64,000 nt of DNA from DASUPK01 sp963774305 (GTDB taxonomy: Bacteria > Actinomycetota > Thermoleophilia > Solirubrobacterales > 70-9): the NCBI GenBank assembly GCA_963774305.1, contig CAVZEM010000005.1:253164-317163 (forward strand). The letters run 5' to 3'. A program made the translations under genes and the position numbers. Below the pieces are notes generated by a model. It saw only the letters and a program-made list of their open reading frames with translations. It ran no database searches and was not told the DNA's origin. Shown piece by piece: positions 26,230-34,978 of this stretch. Positions within the stretch are counted from its first letter, which is position 1. Each line of letters starts with the position of its first letter.

Positions 26230-27417
26230 TTGCCGCTGACAACCGATCCTGAGCCGAATCACGACGGACTGGACCTCGACGCGGTCCGGGGGACCTTCGA
26301 GGAGTCAGCGGACTTCACCGTCGGGATCGAGGAGGAGTTCGCGATCCTCGACCCGGCGGTGCTCGATCTCGAGCACCGCTTCGAGGAGATGCACGAGGCG
26401 TGTCTGCGGGATCCGGAGCTTGCACACGCCGTCAAGGGTGAGCTGATCGACACGGAGATCGAGATCCGCTCGGGCCGGGGGGAGACGTTCGCCGACGCCG
26501 CGGATCGTCAGCGGGCCAGGCGCGCGCGGCTCTTCGGGATCGCCGATGAGATGGGACTGGCGCTGGCGGCAATGGGGACCCATCCGTGGGCCAACTACCT
26601 GGACCAGCACATCATCCAGACCGAGCACTACCGACGGCTGGAGGGCGACCTGCGCTGGGTCGCGCAGCGGAACAACACCTGGAGCCTGCACGTGCACGTC
26701 GGGATCCGAGGCCCGGACCGAGCGGTCGTCGTCTCAGACCGGATGCGCGAGCTGCTCCCGCCGCTGCTGGCCCTCTCCGCTAACTCGCCCTTCCTCGATC
26801 ACCGCGACACCGGGCTGCACTCCGTGCGCACCGAGATCTTCACCAGGACCTTCCCGCGCTGCGGCGTCCATGAGCCGTTCGGGGACTGGGCGACATATGC
26901 GGACTTCGTCCGCCTGTTGACGGACACCGACTCGATCGTCGAGGCGACCCAACTCTGGTGGAGCGTCCGCCCGCACCATTCCTTCGGCACTGTGGAGGTC
27001 CGGATCTGCGACGCGCAGACGCGCGGCGACGAGTCGCTGAACCTGGCGGCCCTGATCGCCGCCTGCGTCGCCCAGGTCGCGATCGACCTGGACGAGGGCA
27101 ACTCGCCCGAGCCGCTGCGCCAGCGCGAGATCGAGGAGAATCTCTGGCGGGCAATTCGCTACGGCATGGACGGCGAGATGATCGACTTCCGCGAGCGGCG
27201 AGTTGTGCCGACCCGGGCGGTCCTCGAGGCGATCGTCGCTTGGACCGAGCCCGCCCGGCAGTCGCTTGGTCTCGAGGTCGACCTCCCCGAGCAGAACGGC
27301 GCCCAGCGCGCCTATGCCCGGTTCGCCGAGGGAGCGCCGATCGAGGAGATCTACCGTCGCTCCGTCGAGGAGACCCGGAAAACCTACGCACCGGAGGGAG
27401 CCGTCAGTGGAAGGTGA
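26230..27417 (+). CDS. Glutamate-cysteine ligase type 2 (YbdK/GCS2) family protein
   Basis: The 395-residue carboxylate-amine ligase has FTVGIEEEFAILDP at residues about 29-42 (the metal/ATP Glu cluster). AMGTHPWANYLDQ, NTWSLHVHVGIRG and HSFGTVEVRICDAQT follow, all diagnostic of GCS2. Some members make gamma-glutamylcysteine and others act on other amines, so the exact product is uncertain. TTG 26230 lies 8 bases after rex. The position after glutaredoxin and rex suggests a thiol or redox role. Confidence 0.88.
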   Translation: MPLTTDPEPNHDGLDLDAVRGTFEESADFTVGIEEEFAILDPAVLDLEHRFEEMHEACLRDPELAHAVKGELIDTEIEIRSGRGETFADAADRQRARRARLFGIADEMGLALAAMGTHPWANYLDQHIIQTEHYRRLEGDLRWVAQRNNTWSLHVHVGIRGPDRAVVVSDRMRELLPPLLALSANSPFLDHRDTGLHSVRTEIFTRTFPRCGVHEPFGDWATYADFVRLLTDTDSIVEATQLWWSVRPHHSFGTVEVRICDAQTRGDESLNLAALIAACVAQVAIDLDEGNSPEPLRQREIEENLWRAIRYGMDGEMIDFRERRVVPTRAVLEAIVAWTEPARQSLGLEVDLPEQNGAQRAYARFAEGAPIEEIYRRSVEETRKTYAPEGAVSGR

Positions 27418-27802
27418 ACCGCAGCAGCCGGCCGAGGGCCAGCCGACCGAGGAGGAGATGCGCGCGCAGCTCGAGGAGGAGATCCGGAAGGTCCGGGTCG
27501 AGGACGTCGTGCTGCAGAGCGTGGTCAGCATCCTCAACCTCTCCGCCAGGCGGATCGCGAAGGACGACGAGCGCGATCTGGACCAGGCCAAGGTCGGGAT
27601 CGACGCCGGCCGCGCGCTCGTGGATCTGGTCAGTCCCGAGGCCCAGCCGCAGCTTCGCCAGGCGATCTCGGAGCTCCAGGTCCTCTACGCCAAGCATGCG
27701 GGCGAGGGGCCGGCCTCAGATGAGGACGAGGGTGGCGGGGGAGGCGAACCGTCGGGCCCCGAGCGTCCCAAGGGCGACTCGGGCCTCTGGACTCCCGGCT
27801 AG
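27407..27802 (+). CDS. Conserved acidic helical protein
   Basis: The 131-residue acidic protein begins at GTG 27407, inside the last codons of the GCS2 gene, with GGAGGGAG at 27392-27399 as ribosome site. The central part (VEDVVLQSVVSILNLSARRI, DLDQAKVGIDAGRALVDLVS, LRQAISELQVLYAKH) is a compact helical domain I have seen only as a hypothetical actinobacterial protein. The Gly/Glu-rich tail is disordered. The function is unknown; it is likely co-expressed with the redox operon. Confidence 0.78.
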   Translation: MEGEPQQPAEGQPTEEEMRAQLEEEIRKVRVEDVVLQSVVSILNLSARRIAKDDERDLDQAKVGIDAGRALVDLVSPEAQPQLRQAISELQVLYAKHAGEGPASDEDEGGGGGEPSGPERPKGDSGLWTPG

Positions 27803-27883
27803 AGCCGGACGGCGACATGTCCCCTCGCGGCTACCGGGTAGACTGCCGCGCCGCTTTTTACGAACCCAACGCAGGAGCCTTCC

Positions 27884-29958
27884 TTGACTAAGTTCTTGAC
27901 CGATTACGGAATCGTCGTCGCGCTCGGTTGCGCCGCCGCGGCGGTCTTGTACGGACTGCTGGTGACCCAGCGACTGCTGGCCAAATCGCCTGGGAACGAG
28001 CGATGCAGGAGATCTCGGGCGCGGTCCAGGAGGGCGCCAGCGCCTACCTGAAGCGCCAGTACATGATCATCGCCGGAGTCGGCGTGGTCGTGGCGATCCT
28101 GCTGATCCCGCTGCAGAACGTGGAGACGGCGATCGGCTTCGTGATCGGCGGCGTGCTCTCTGGCTCCGCCGGGTTCATCGGGATGAACCTCTCGGTCCGC
28201 GCCAACGCCAGGGTCGCCGAGGCGGCCCGCGGAGGCATCCCGCCCGCGCTGGACATCGCCTTCAAGGGGGGTTCCGTGACCGGTCTGCTGGTCGTCGGGC
28301 TGGCCCTGCTGGGTGTCGCGGGCTACTTCGGCGCGCTGCTGATCTTCACGAACCTGAGCGACAAGGACTGCGTGGACGCGCTCGTCGGGCTCGGCTTCGG
28401 CGGCTCGCTGATCTCGGTCTTCGCCCGGCTCGGCGGCGGCATCTTCACCAAGGCCGCGGACGTCGGCGCGGACCTGGTCGGCAAGATCGAGGCGGGGATC
28501 CCGGAGGACGACCCGCGCAACCCCGCCGTGATCGCGGACAACGTCGGCGACAACGTCGGCGACTGCGCCGGCATGGCCGCCGACCTCTTCGAGACCTACG
28601 CGGTCACCGCCGTCGCCGTGATGCTGCTCGGCGTCATCACCTTCACCGGCTTCACCCGCGAGGTCGCGATCTATCCGCTCGCGATCGGCGCCGTCGCGAT
28701 CATCGCGTCGATCATCGGCGCACTCTCGGTGCGCACCCGCAGCGGGAACGTCGAGGCGGCGCTCTACCGAGGGCTCGCTGTCTCGGCCGTGCTCTCGGCG
28801 GCCGCGTTCTACCCGATCACCAAGTGGCTGATGGACGACCCGCTCGGCGGCGGCTCGCTCGGCAACACGACCGTCACCGACCTGTGGCTCTGTGGCCTGA
28901 TCGGCGTCGGCGTCACGGCTCTGCTCTTCGTCCTCACCGACTACTACACGTCGACCCGATTCCGGCCGGTGAGGACGATCGCGCGCGCCTCCGAGACGGG
29001 CCACGCGACCAACATCATCCAGGGCCTCGCTCAGGGCCTCCAGTCCACCTCGCTGCCCGTCCTGGTGCTCGCCTTCGCGATCCTCGGCGCCTGGAAGCTG
29101 GCCGGTGGTGGGACGGACGGCATCTATGGCATCGGCGTCGCGGTGATGGCACAGCTTTCGCTCACCGGACTGATCGTCGCGCTGGACGCCTTCGGCCCGA
29201 TCACCGACAACGCGGGCGGGATCGCCGAGATGGCTGACCTGCCGCAGGATGTGCGCGACATCACCGATCCGCTCGATGCAGTCGGCAACACGACCAAGGC
29301 AGTCACCAAGGGGTACGCCATCGGCTCTGCCGCGCTCGCCGCCCTGGTGCTGTTCAACGCCTTCACCAGCGAGCTTCAGGCGGAGGCCGGCGACAAGGTG
29401 CTGTCCTTCCAGATCTTCGAGCCGCCGGTGCTGATCGGGCTGCTGATCGGCGGCATGATGGTCTACCTGTTCTCGTCGCTGGCGATTGAGGCGGTGGGAA
29501 GGGCCGGCGGCGGAGTGGTCGAGGAGGTGCGCCGCCAGTTCCGCGAGCACCCCGGGATCATGAAGGGCAAGGAGAAGCCCGAGTACGGGCACGCGGTCAG
29601 GATCGTCACCGCCGCGGCCCAGAAGGAGATGATTCTGCCCTCGCTGATCCCGATCCTGGTGCCGCTGATCGTGGGCGTGATCTCCTACCAGGCGCTCGGC
29701 GGCCTCCTGATCGGCGTGATCGTCGTGGGGGTCTTCCAGGCCATCGCGATGACCGCGGGCGGAGGCGCCTGGGACAACGCCAAGAAGCTGATCGAGGACG
29801 GGGCGTTCGGCGGCAAGGGCTCCGAGGCTCATGCGGCAGCGGTCACCGGTGACACCGTCGGGGATCCCTACAAGGACACCGCCGGGCCGGCGATCAACCC
29901 GATGATCAAGGTGGCGAACATCGTTGCCATCCTGATCATCCCCATAATTGCTTTGTAG
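27884..29958 (+). CDS. hppA: HppA, membrane H+-translocating pyrophosphatase (one frame break)
   Basis: HppA couples pyrophosphate hydrolysis to proton pumping. It has about sixteen helices with DNVGDNVGDCAGMAADLFETY (the pyrophosphate/Mg site), ITDNAGGIAEM and GDTVGDPYKDTAGPAINP. GNTTKAVTKG at 29284-29313 has Lys where K+-dependent enzymes have Ala, so it should be K+-independent. The N-terminal 38 codons (TTG 27884, LTDYGIVVALGCAAAAVLYGLL) are in another frame, and one base seems missing at about 28000 before MQEISGAVQEG. The repaired length is about 691 residues. GGAG precedes the start. Confidence 0.95.
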
Positions 29959-29964
29959 CGACCG

Positions 29965-29999
29965 CCAGGCCGCTCAACCCTGGAGCGGAGGGCGAAGCC
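29965..29999 (+). repeat. 35-bp stem-loop repeat, copy 1
   Basis: Directly after the hppA stop codon, CCAGG is followed by stem CCGCTC, a 7-base loop, stem GAGCGG, and AGGGCGAAGCC. The same arrangement, with a different loop sequence, occurs after the lipoprotein stop at 35666-35700. Conserved stems with a changed loop suggest a structured RNA or DNA element in 3' untranslated regions. Confidence 0.7.
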
Positions 30000-30041
30000 C
30001 GAAGCGACTCATGTTGGGCGGCCGCTCGCGGTCGCGGCTAT

Positions 30042-30254
30042 ATGGCGAAGCCGGTGAACAGGAAACGCCCCTCGCCTGACGAGGGCTATCAGCTCGCGGT
30101 CCGGATCTTCTCGGTGACGATCATCGGGTTCGGACTGGCGATGCTGGTGCTCACGCTGGCGCGGGGTGGAGGGCCGCTGGCGGTCGGGTTCCTCTTCGGG
30201 CTGCTGTTCATCGCGCTGGGCTCGGGTCGCCTCTACCTGTCGACCAGGAAATGA
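30042..30254 (+). CDS. Small two-helix membrane protein
   Basis: The 70-residue protein has a basic N-terminus (AKPVNRKRPSPDEGYQLAVR), then two hydrophobic helices (IFSVTIIGFGLAMLVLTLA and LAVGFLFGLLFIALGSGRLYL). Start ATG 30042. Such small proteins are frequent next to universal stress proteins in actinobacteria. I do not recognise a named family. Confidence 0.7.
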   Translation: MAKPVNRKRPSPDEGYQLAVRIFSVTIIGFGLAMLVLTLARGGGPLAVGFLFGLLFIALGSGRLYLSTRK

Positions 30255-30272
30255 GAGCGAAGCGCCTGCTCG

Positions 30273-30674
30273 GTGTTCCTTTCCTGTACGCGGCCGCCGC
30301 GGCTGGAGATCGTCTACGTGGCGGAGCTGCCCCTCACGGTCCCGATCGATTCGCAGTGGCCGAAGGGGCTGCGCGAGCAGGCCGAGAAGGCACTCGAGCG
30401 CGCCCGGGAGGTTGGAGACGAGTATGAGAACGTCGAGGTCACCACGAAGCTGGTCCAGGCCCGCTCGATCGGGGCCGGGATCATCCACGAGGCCCGCGAC
30501 AAGGGCGTCGAGGTGATCGTCATGGGAGGTGAGCCTCCGACCCGGATCCGCGGCGGCGCGGTCCTCGGCGGCATCGGCGGCGCCCGGCCGGAGGAGGTCG
30601 GCGAGGTGACCGAGTACGTGCTGAAGAGGGCGCCCTGCAGAGTGTTGTTGACCGCCCCGCCCGAGGAGAACTAG
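30273..30674 (+). CDS. Universal stress protein domain, N-terminus uncertain
   Basis: From RLEIVYVAELPLTVP the sequence follows the UspA fold, with an amphipathic helix (EQAEKALERAREVG) and ARSIGAGIIHEARDKGVEVIVMGGE. The end EYVLKRAPCRVLLTAPP is the usual last strand. The usual first strand and ATP loop (LVPVDGS-like) are missing or out of frame: an ATG at 30251 starts MRAKRLLGVPFLYAAA in another frame. GTG 30273 is only the start of the open frame, and an indel near 30285 is likely. The stop overlaps the convergent EAL gene by 4 bases. Confidence 0.78.
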   Translation: MFLSCTRPPRLEIVYVAELPLTVPIDSQWPKGLREQAEKALERAREVGDEYENVEVTTKLVQARSIGAGIIHEARDKGVEVIVMGGEPPTRIRGGAVLGGIGGARPEEVGEVTEYVLKRAPCRVLLTAPPEEN

Positions 30675-31561
30675 ACCGCGGCTTCGGCGGGCCTGGCGGG
30701 GAGCTTCTTGTCGGAGGCCTTGCTGCGCCGCTGGACCCGCCTCGTGGAGCTGAGCTCGCGCGCCCGCTGGTTCCAGGCCGCCAGCCAGGCCGGCACCTCC
30801 CGCGCCGCCATCGGCTTCGCGATCAGGAATCCCTGGGCGCGCTCGGCGCCCATGCGGCGGAGTTGACGCCAGGTCTCCTCCGTCTCGACGCCCTCGGCGA
30901 CGACCTGGAGGCCCATCTGGTGAGCGACGTGAATGGCTGAGCGGACGATCGCCCGATCCTGCTCGCCCTCGAGCCCGAGGATCAGGGAGCGATCGATCTT
31001 GAGCTCCTCGATCGGAAGGCTCATCAGCTGCCTGAATGAGAAGTGGCCGGTCCCGAAATCGTCGATCGAGACAGTCGCTCCGAGAGACGCCAGCTTCCCG
31101 AGCGCTTTCGTCGTGCTGTCGGCCCCTGTCACGAGGGCGTCCTCGGTGACCTCGAACTGAAGGGCCTTCCCGGGCAGCCCAGCCTGCGCGAGGGCCTTGG
31201 CCACGAATCGATCGAGTCTCCACTCGATCTCCGAGAAGATGCTCGCCGACAGGTTCACCGAGAGCTGAAGGGCCAGGCCGGATCGCCACCAATCGCCGGC
31301 GGCGCGAATCGATGAATCGATGATCCGCTCCGTCAGGGCGCGCATCTGTCCGTCGGCCTCGGCGCGACCGAGAAACTCCGCGGCAGCCATGAGTCCCCGC
31401 TCCGAATCATCCCAGCGGGCCAGCGCCTCGATGCCGATCACCCGCGCGGTGCGCAGGTCCACCTTCGGCTGGAAATACGGTTGGATCTCGCCTCGCTCGA
31501 GGGCGCTCATCAGGTCGACCGGCGACTTGCCGTTCCCGTTCTGGTTGTCATCCAGAGCCAT
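30671..31561 (-). CDS. EAL-domain cyclic-di-GMP phosphodiesterase
   Basis: The 296-residue protein is a nearly bare EAL domain. It has VIGIEALARW (the EAL metal Glu), QLSVNLSASIF (Asn ligand), FEVTEDAL, SIDDFGTGHFSF (Asp pair, loop 6), EELKIDRSLI (Lys), VVAEGVETEE and AQGFLIAKPM. All main catalytic residues are present, so hydrolysis of c-di-GMP to pGpG is expected. No membrane helix or receiver domain is present; the tail is basic. A GGDEF cyclase lies about 9 kb away at 40784. Confidence 0.92.
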   Translation of the reverse strand: MALDDNQNGNGKSPVDLMSALERGEIQPYFQPKVDLRTARVIGIEALARWDDSERGLMAAAEFLGRAEADGQMRALTERIIDSSIRAAGDWWRSGLALQLSVNLSASIFSEIEWRLDRFVAKALAQAGLPGKALQFEVTEDALVTGADSTTKALGKLASLGATVSIDDFGTGHFSFRQLMSLPIEELKIDRSLILGLEGEQDRAIVRSAIHVAHQMGLQVVAEGVETEETWRQLRRMGAERAQGFLIAKPMAAREVPAWLAAWNQRARELSSTRRVQRRSKASDKKLPARPAEAAV

Positions 31562-31739
31562 CAGACTTCACTCCGCCAGTTCTTCGAGGGCCCCCTGCAA
31601 GCTGCGGCTGGAAGTACTTGGATTCTGGATGCGACCGGGGGCGCACACAATGGGTCGAACTACCCGCTCTTTTTCAGTAGTTGCCCCGGATGGTGCCGAG
31701 GCGCGGCCCCCGCACGGGCAGGACTAAGATCCGAACCGA

Positions 31740-32186
31740 ATGTTCGTTCTCATCGTCGGCTGTGGGAGGGTTGGGTCCTCCGTCGCGCGGAGCATGCTGC
31801 GCGAGGGACACGAGGTCTCGTGTCTCGACGAGGATCCCGAGGCGCACGCGCGCCTCGAGGTCAACCTCGATCGCTCCTGGGAGGACAGCGGCGGTCAGTT
31901 CACCGTTGGCACGGCCCTCGAGGAGGAGGCGCTGACGTCGGCGGGTATAGAGCGCGCGGACGCGTTCATCGCCTCCACCGACGGAGACAACACGAACATC
32001 GTCGTCGCCCAGCTCGCGAAGCGGAAGTTCAACGTCCCGACGGTGATCGCCCGCATCCTCGATCCGCTGAGGGCCGAGTGGTACGAGAAGCAGGGCGTCA
32101 ACACGATCTGCCCGACGCGCATCGCCATCGAGATGCTGGAGAAGGAGGTCCTGGAGGCCGCCGGTTCCGGGGCCGGCCCCGGCTGA
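31740..32186 (+). CDS. TrkA-type K+ uptake regulatory subunit (RCK_N only)
   Basis: The 148-residue protein is a single RCK/TrkA-N domain. MFVLIVGCGRVGSSVARSML is the GxGxxG nucleotide site, and DAFIASTDGDNTNIVVAQLAKRKF and VIARILDPLRAEWY follow. It lacks the TrkA-C domain that its downstream partner keeps. Its TGA overlaps the ATG of that partner by 1 base. This CeoB/CeoC-like tandem pair gates a TrkH-type K+ channel, and no trkH is seen in the window. Confidence 0.9.
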   Translation: MFVLIVGCGRVGSSVARSMLREGHEVSCLDEDPEAHARLEVNLDRSWEDSGGQFTVGTALEEEALTSAGIERADAFIASTDGDNTNIVVAQLAKRKFNVPTVIARILDPLRAEWYEKQGVNTICPTRIAIEMLEKEVLEAAGSGAGPG

Positions 32187-32875
32187 TGGGCGAGGGCAAG
32201 TACATCATCATCGCCGGCGCCGGCAAGGTGGGCTGGAATCTCGCGCGGGAGCTGCTCGAAAAGGGCAACGAGGTCACCGTGATCGAGGACAACCGGAACC
32301 GGTACACCACCGTCGAGCAGGAGCTCGAGCACAACATCCAGTACGGCGACGCCTCGGAGCTTTGGGTTCTCGAGCGAGCGGGTATCTCTCGGGCCGACAT
32401 GGTGATCGCGGTGACCGGCGACGACGAGGACAACATGCTGATCTGCCAGGTCGCGAAGGAGAAGTACCTGGTCGACCGGATCATCGCCCGCGTCAACAAC
32501 CCCCGGAACCGGCCCCACTTCGAGCTGCTCGGGATCAAGCCCTACGTCTCGGCGACGGACCTGATCCTGAGGCTGTTGGAGCACGAGGTGCCGGAGTACG
32601 GCCTCGTGCATCTGCTCGACCTGCCGGAGGAGCGCCTGGAGATCATCGAGATGCTGCTCGCGGACGACAGCCGGGTCGCCGGAATGAGGGTCGGGGAGCT
32701 CAACATGCCAGAGGGCAGCCTGCTGATCTCGATCCTGCGCGAGGGGCAGGGTGGTTTCGTGCCGACCCCCGACACGGTGCTTGAGCCGGGCGACGAGGTG
32801 CTGGCGGTGCTCGATCCCGGACTCGAGGAGGAGCTGAAGGCGTTCTTCGGCTCGGACGGTGCCACAGCGGGTTGA
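32186..32875 (+). CDS. trkA: TrkA K+ uptake regulatory subunit (RCK_N + TrkA_C)
   Basis: The 229-residue protein has TrkA-N (YIIIAGAGKVGWNLARELLEKG, VTGDDEDNMLICQVAKEKYLVDRIIARVNNPRN), then a TrkA-C domain (VGELNMPEGSLLISILREG, TPDTVLEPGDEVLAVLDPG). It binds NAD(H) or ATP and controls a K+ channel. The start ATG 32186 overlaps the upstream gene, and the final 17 bases overlap the flavoprotein gene. Read together with the gene at 31740, it forms the full two-subunit regulator. Confidence 0.93.
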   Translation: MGEGKYIIIAGAGKVGWNLARELLEKGNEVTVIEDNRNRYTTVEQELEHNIQYGDASELWVLERAGISRADMVIAVTGDDEDNMLICQVAKEKYLVDRIIARVNNPRNRPHFELLGIKPYVSATDLILRLLEHEVPEYGLVHLLDLPEERLEIIEMLLADDSRVAGMRVGELNMPEGSLLISILREGQGGFVPTPDTVLEPGDEVLAVLDPGLEEELKAFFGSDGATAG

Positions 32876-34096
32876 GTATCTGCTGATCGGGGGCTTCGCC
32901 TCCGGCTATTGCGCCGCCGAGCTGCGCAAGCGCGGGGCGGATGGCGACATCCTGCTGGTCGGCCGCGAGCCTGAGCCGCCCTACGAGCGGCCGCCTCTCT
33001 CCAAGGAGTACCTGCGCGGTGAGGCGACGCGCGAGGACGCCTACGTCAACCCGGTCTCCTGGTACGAGGAGAACGGCGTCGAGCTGCGCAGCGGGACGAA
33101 CGTGATGTCGCTCGACGTCGAGGCACGGACGGCCAAGCTGCAGGGCGGGGAGGAGGTCGGCTTCGAGAAGGCGCTGCTCGCCACGGGGGCCAACGTCAAC
33201 ATCCTCAGGGTTGAGGGCGCCGGGCAGGAGGGGATCCATTACCTGCGGGCATTCGGCAACTCCGACGGGATTCGCGAGGCGGCCGAGAAGTCCGAGCGGG
33301 TGGTGCTGATCGGCGGCAGCTACATCGGCTGCGAGGTGGCCGCGTCGCTGACCGCCAAAGGGACCAGGTGCGCGATCGTGATGATGGAGGAAGTGGCGCT
33401 CTCCCGGACCTTCGGGGAGGAGGCCGGGCGTTGGTTCCACGAGCTGCTCGAGTCGAAGGGCGTGGAGATCCACGGTGGGGAGACGCTCGAGGCTTTCGAG
33501 GGCGACGGCGACGTCAAGGGGGTGGTCACCGAGAGCGGCAAGGTCGTCGAGGGGGACGCGGTCGTGGTCGGCGCCGGCGTGAAGCCGGATGTGATGCTGG
33601 CGCAGCGCGCCGGGTTGGAGGTCGAGGACGGGGTGGTCTGCGACGAGACGCTGCAGACCTCGGTGGACGGGATCTATGCCGCCGGGGACATCTGCTCGTA
33701 CGACAGCCGAATCCACGGCCGGCGCCTGCGGGTCGAGCACTGGGACGTGGCGATGCAGCAGGGCCAGCACGCGGCGCGCTCCATGATGGGCGAGGCCGAG
33801 CCGTACGAGGTGGTGCCCTACTTCTTCAGCGATCTCGCCGATTGGGCCGGCCTCGAGTACGTCGGGCCGGCCACCGACTGGGACGAGGAGATCTGGCGCG
33901 GCGACCGGGACGCGGGCGAGTTCACCGTCTTCTACCTGAAGGACGGCAAGGTAGCCGGGGCCCTGACGGTCGAGCGCTCCGAGGAGCTGGCGCACGCACG
34001 CACGCTCCTCGCGGAGGGCGTGGACGTCGCGACGAGAAGGCGAAGGCGCTGCTCGGGGACCCCGACAGCGACCTGGCTGAGCTCACGCCGAGCTAG
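32859..34096 (+). CDS. AIF/ferredoxin-reductase-like FAD flavoprotein (one frame break)
   Basis: The protein has VEYLLIGGFASGYCAAELRKRG for FAD (one Gly shorter than the usual GGG), EPPYERPPLSKEYLRG typical of rubredoxin/ferredoxin reductases, and VVLIGGSYIGCEVAASL for NAD(P)H. VDGIYAAGDICSY is the second FAD site, and a reductase_C domain follows. One base seems missing near 34031; the other frame then gives DEKAKALLGDPDSDLAELTPS with TAG at 34094-34096, about 412 residues in all. GTG 32859 overlaps trkA. The electron partner is unknown. Confidence 0.9.
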
Positions 34097-34141
34097 GCTA
34101 TGCCGTGAGATCGGGTGGAGTCAGCTTCTCCACTTTGTCTA

Positions 34142-34212
34142 TGGGGATTGGTGTAGAGGAAGCACGCCTGGTTCTGGTCCAGGAAGCCCGGGTTCGATCC
34201 CTGGATCCCCAG
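34142..34212 (+). tRNA. tRNA-Gln (anticodon CTG)
   Basis: The 71-base cloverleaf has a 7-bp acceptor TGGGGAT/ATCCCCA, discriminator G, and D arm GTGT/GCAC. The anticodon arm CCTGG-TTCTGGT-CCAGG puts CTG in the anticodon, and the T arm CCGGG-TTCGATC-CCTGG includes one G-T pair. CCA is not encoded. It decodes CAG. The HNH gene with its LexA-box lies just downstream, so this tRNA end may be an insertion point. Confidence 0.93.
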
Positions 34213-34286
34213 TAAGCACAACCGCGGATCAGGGTTCGATTGCAAAAAGGGCTCGAGTTCCAGGGTTTTTCCGTCTGTCCTGTATG

Positions 34287-34300
34287 CGAACATATGTTCG
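34287..34300 (+). promoter_or_regulatory. Perfect LexA-box (SOS) palindrome
   Basis: CGAACATATGTTCG is a perfect 14-base palindrome that fits the Gram-positive and actinobacterial LexA-box consensus (CGAAC-N4-GTTCG). It ends 1 base before the ATG (34302) of the HNH gene. LexA bound here would block either the promoter or a leaderless start, so the HNH gene is predicted to be induced by DNA damage. Function is inferred from the motif match. Confidence 0.7.
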
Positions 34301-34301
34301 T

Positions 34302-34943
34302 ATGGCGAGGAAGAGCAACCCAGGACCCAAGCTCCCACCCGGAGAAATGCGCGAGCGGGTCAGGGCGCTGTTGTCAGAGGGGCTATCCCAGCGACAGATC
34401 GCCGATCGGCTCGGCGTTGGCAAGACGACCGTGAACTTCCACGCCAGGCGCCTCGATGTCCCGATTGACACTCGCTTTTCCCGGCGCTACGACTGGATGG
34501 TGATTCGCGCAGCCTATGAAGGCGGGTTATCCAGGCGTCAGTGCATGAAGAAGTTCGGGTTCTCGCCTGACGCTTGGCATAAGGCGGTCAAGCGGGGAGC
34601 GATCGAGCCGCGCCCGGTATTAACCCCGATCGAGGAGATGCTCGTCGTCGGCCGCAAGACCAACCGATCACACCTCAAGCAGCGCCTCATCAAGGAGGGG
34701 CTGAAGGAGAATCGCTGCGAGATTTGCGGCATCACGCGCTGGATGGGCAAGCCGGTCAGCATGCAGCTCCATCACAAGAATGGGGAGGGCTCTGACAATC
34801 GCCTGGAAAACATTCAGCTGCTTTGTGGCACGTGCCATTCCCAGACCGAGACGTACGGAGGCAAGAAGGGGCTCCGGCGCGCGGAACGGCACCTAAAGCT
34901 TGTCGAGACCCCGCCCGGCGACGACACGGTCGAGGCCCTATAA
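34302..34943 (+). CDS. HNH endonuclease with two helix-turn-helix modules
   Basis: Residues 20-50 of the 213-residue protein (RALLSEGLSQRQIADRLGVGKT) form an HTH, and residues 64-98 a second one (GGLSRRQCMKKFGFSPDAWHK). Residues 137-182 are an HNH/zinc module with CEIC at 139-142, LHH at 156-158, DNRLENIQLL, and CGTC at 175-178. This fits a DNA nuclease that recognises its site through HTHs, as in phage or homing-type genes. Base use is visibly AT-richer than its neighbours. It sits between tRNA-Gln and a lipoprotein gene, under a LexA-box, and looks horizontally acquired. Confidence 0.85.
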   Translation: MARKSNPGPKLPPGEMRERVRALLSEGLSQRQIADRLGVGKTTVNFHARRLDVPIDTRFSRRYDWMVIRAAYEGGLSRRQCMKKFGFSPDAWHKAVKRGAIEPRPVLTPIEEMLVVGRKTNRSHLKQRLIKEGLKENRCEICGITRWMGKPVSMQLHHKNGEGSDNRLENIQLLCGTCHSQTETYGGKKGLRRAERHLKLVETPPGDDTVEAL

Positions 34944-34978
34944 ACGCCTCGACGATCCTTGCTACCTTGCGCGGCCGT

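Noticed and set aside
27904..29832. Long open frame on the minus strand opposite hppA (642 codons), and similar long frames opposite the ABC exporter, lon and MFS genes
   Set aside because: They are shadows: high GC in third codon positions keeps the antisense frame open. Their products are His/Asp/Arg/Gly-rich without any fold or motif, while the opposite strand encodes clear proteins.
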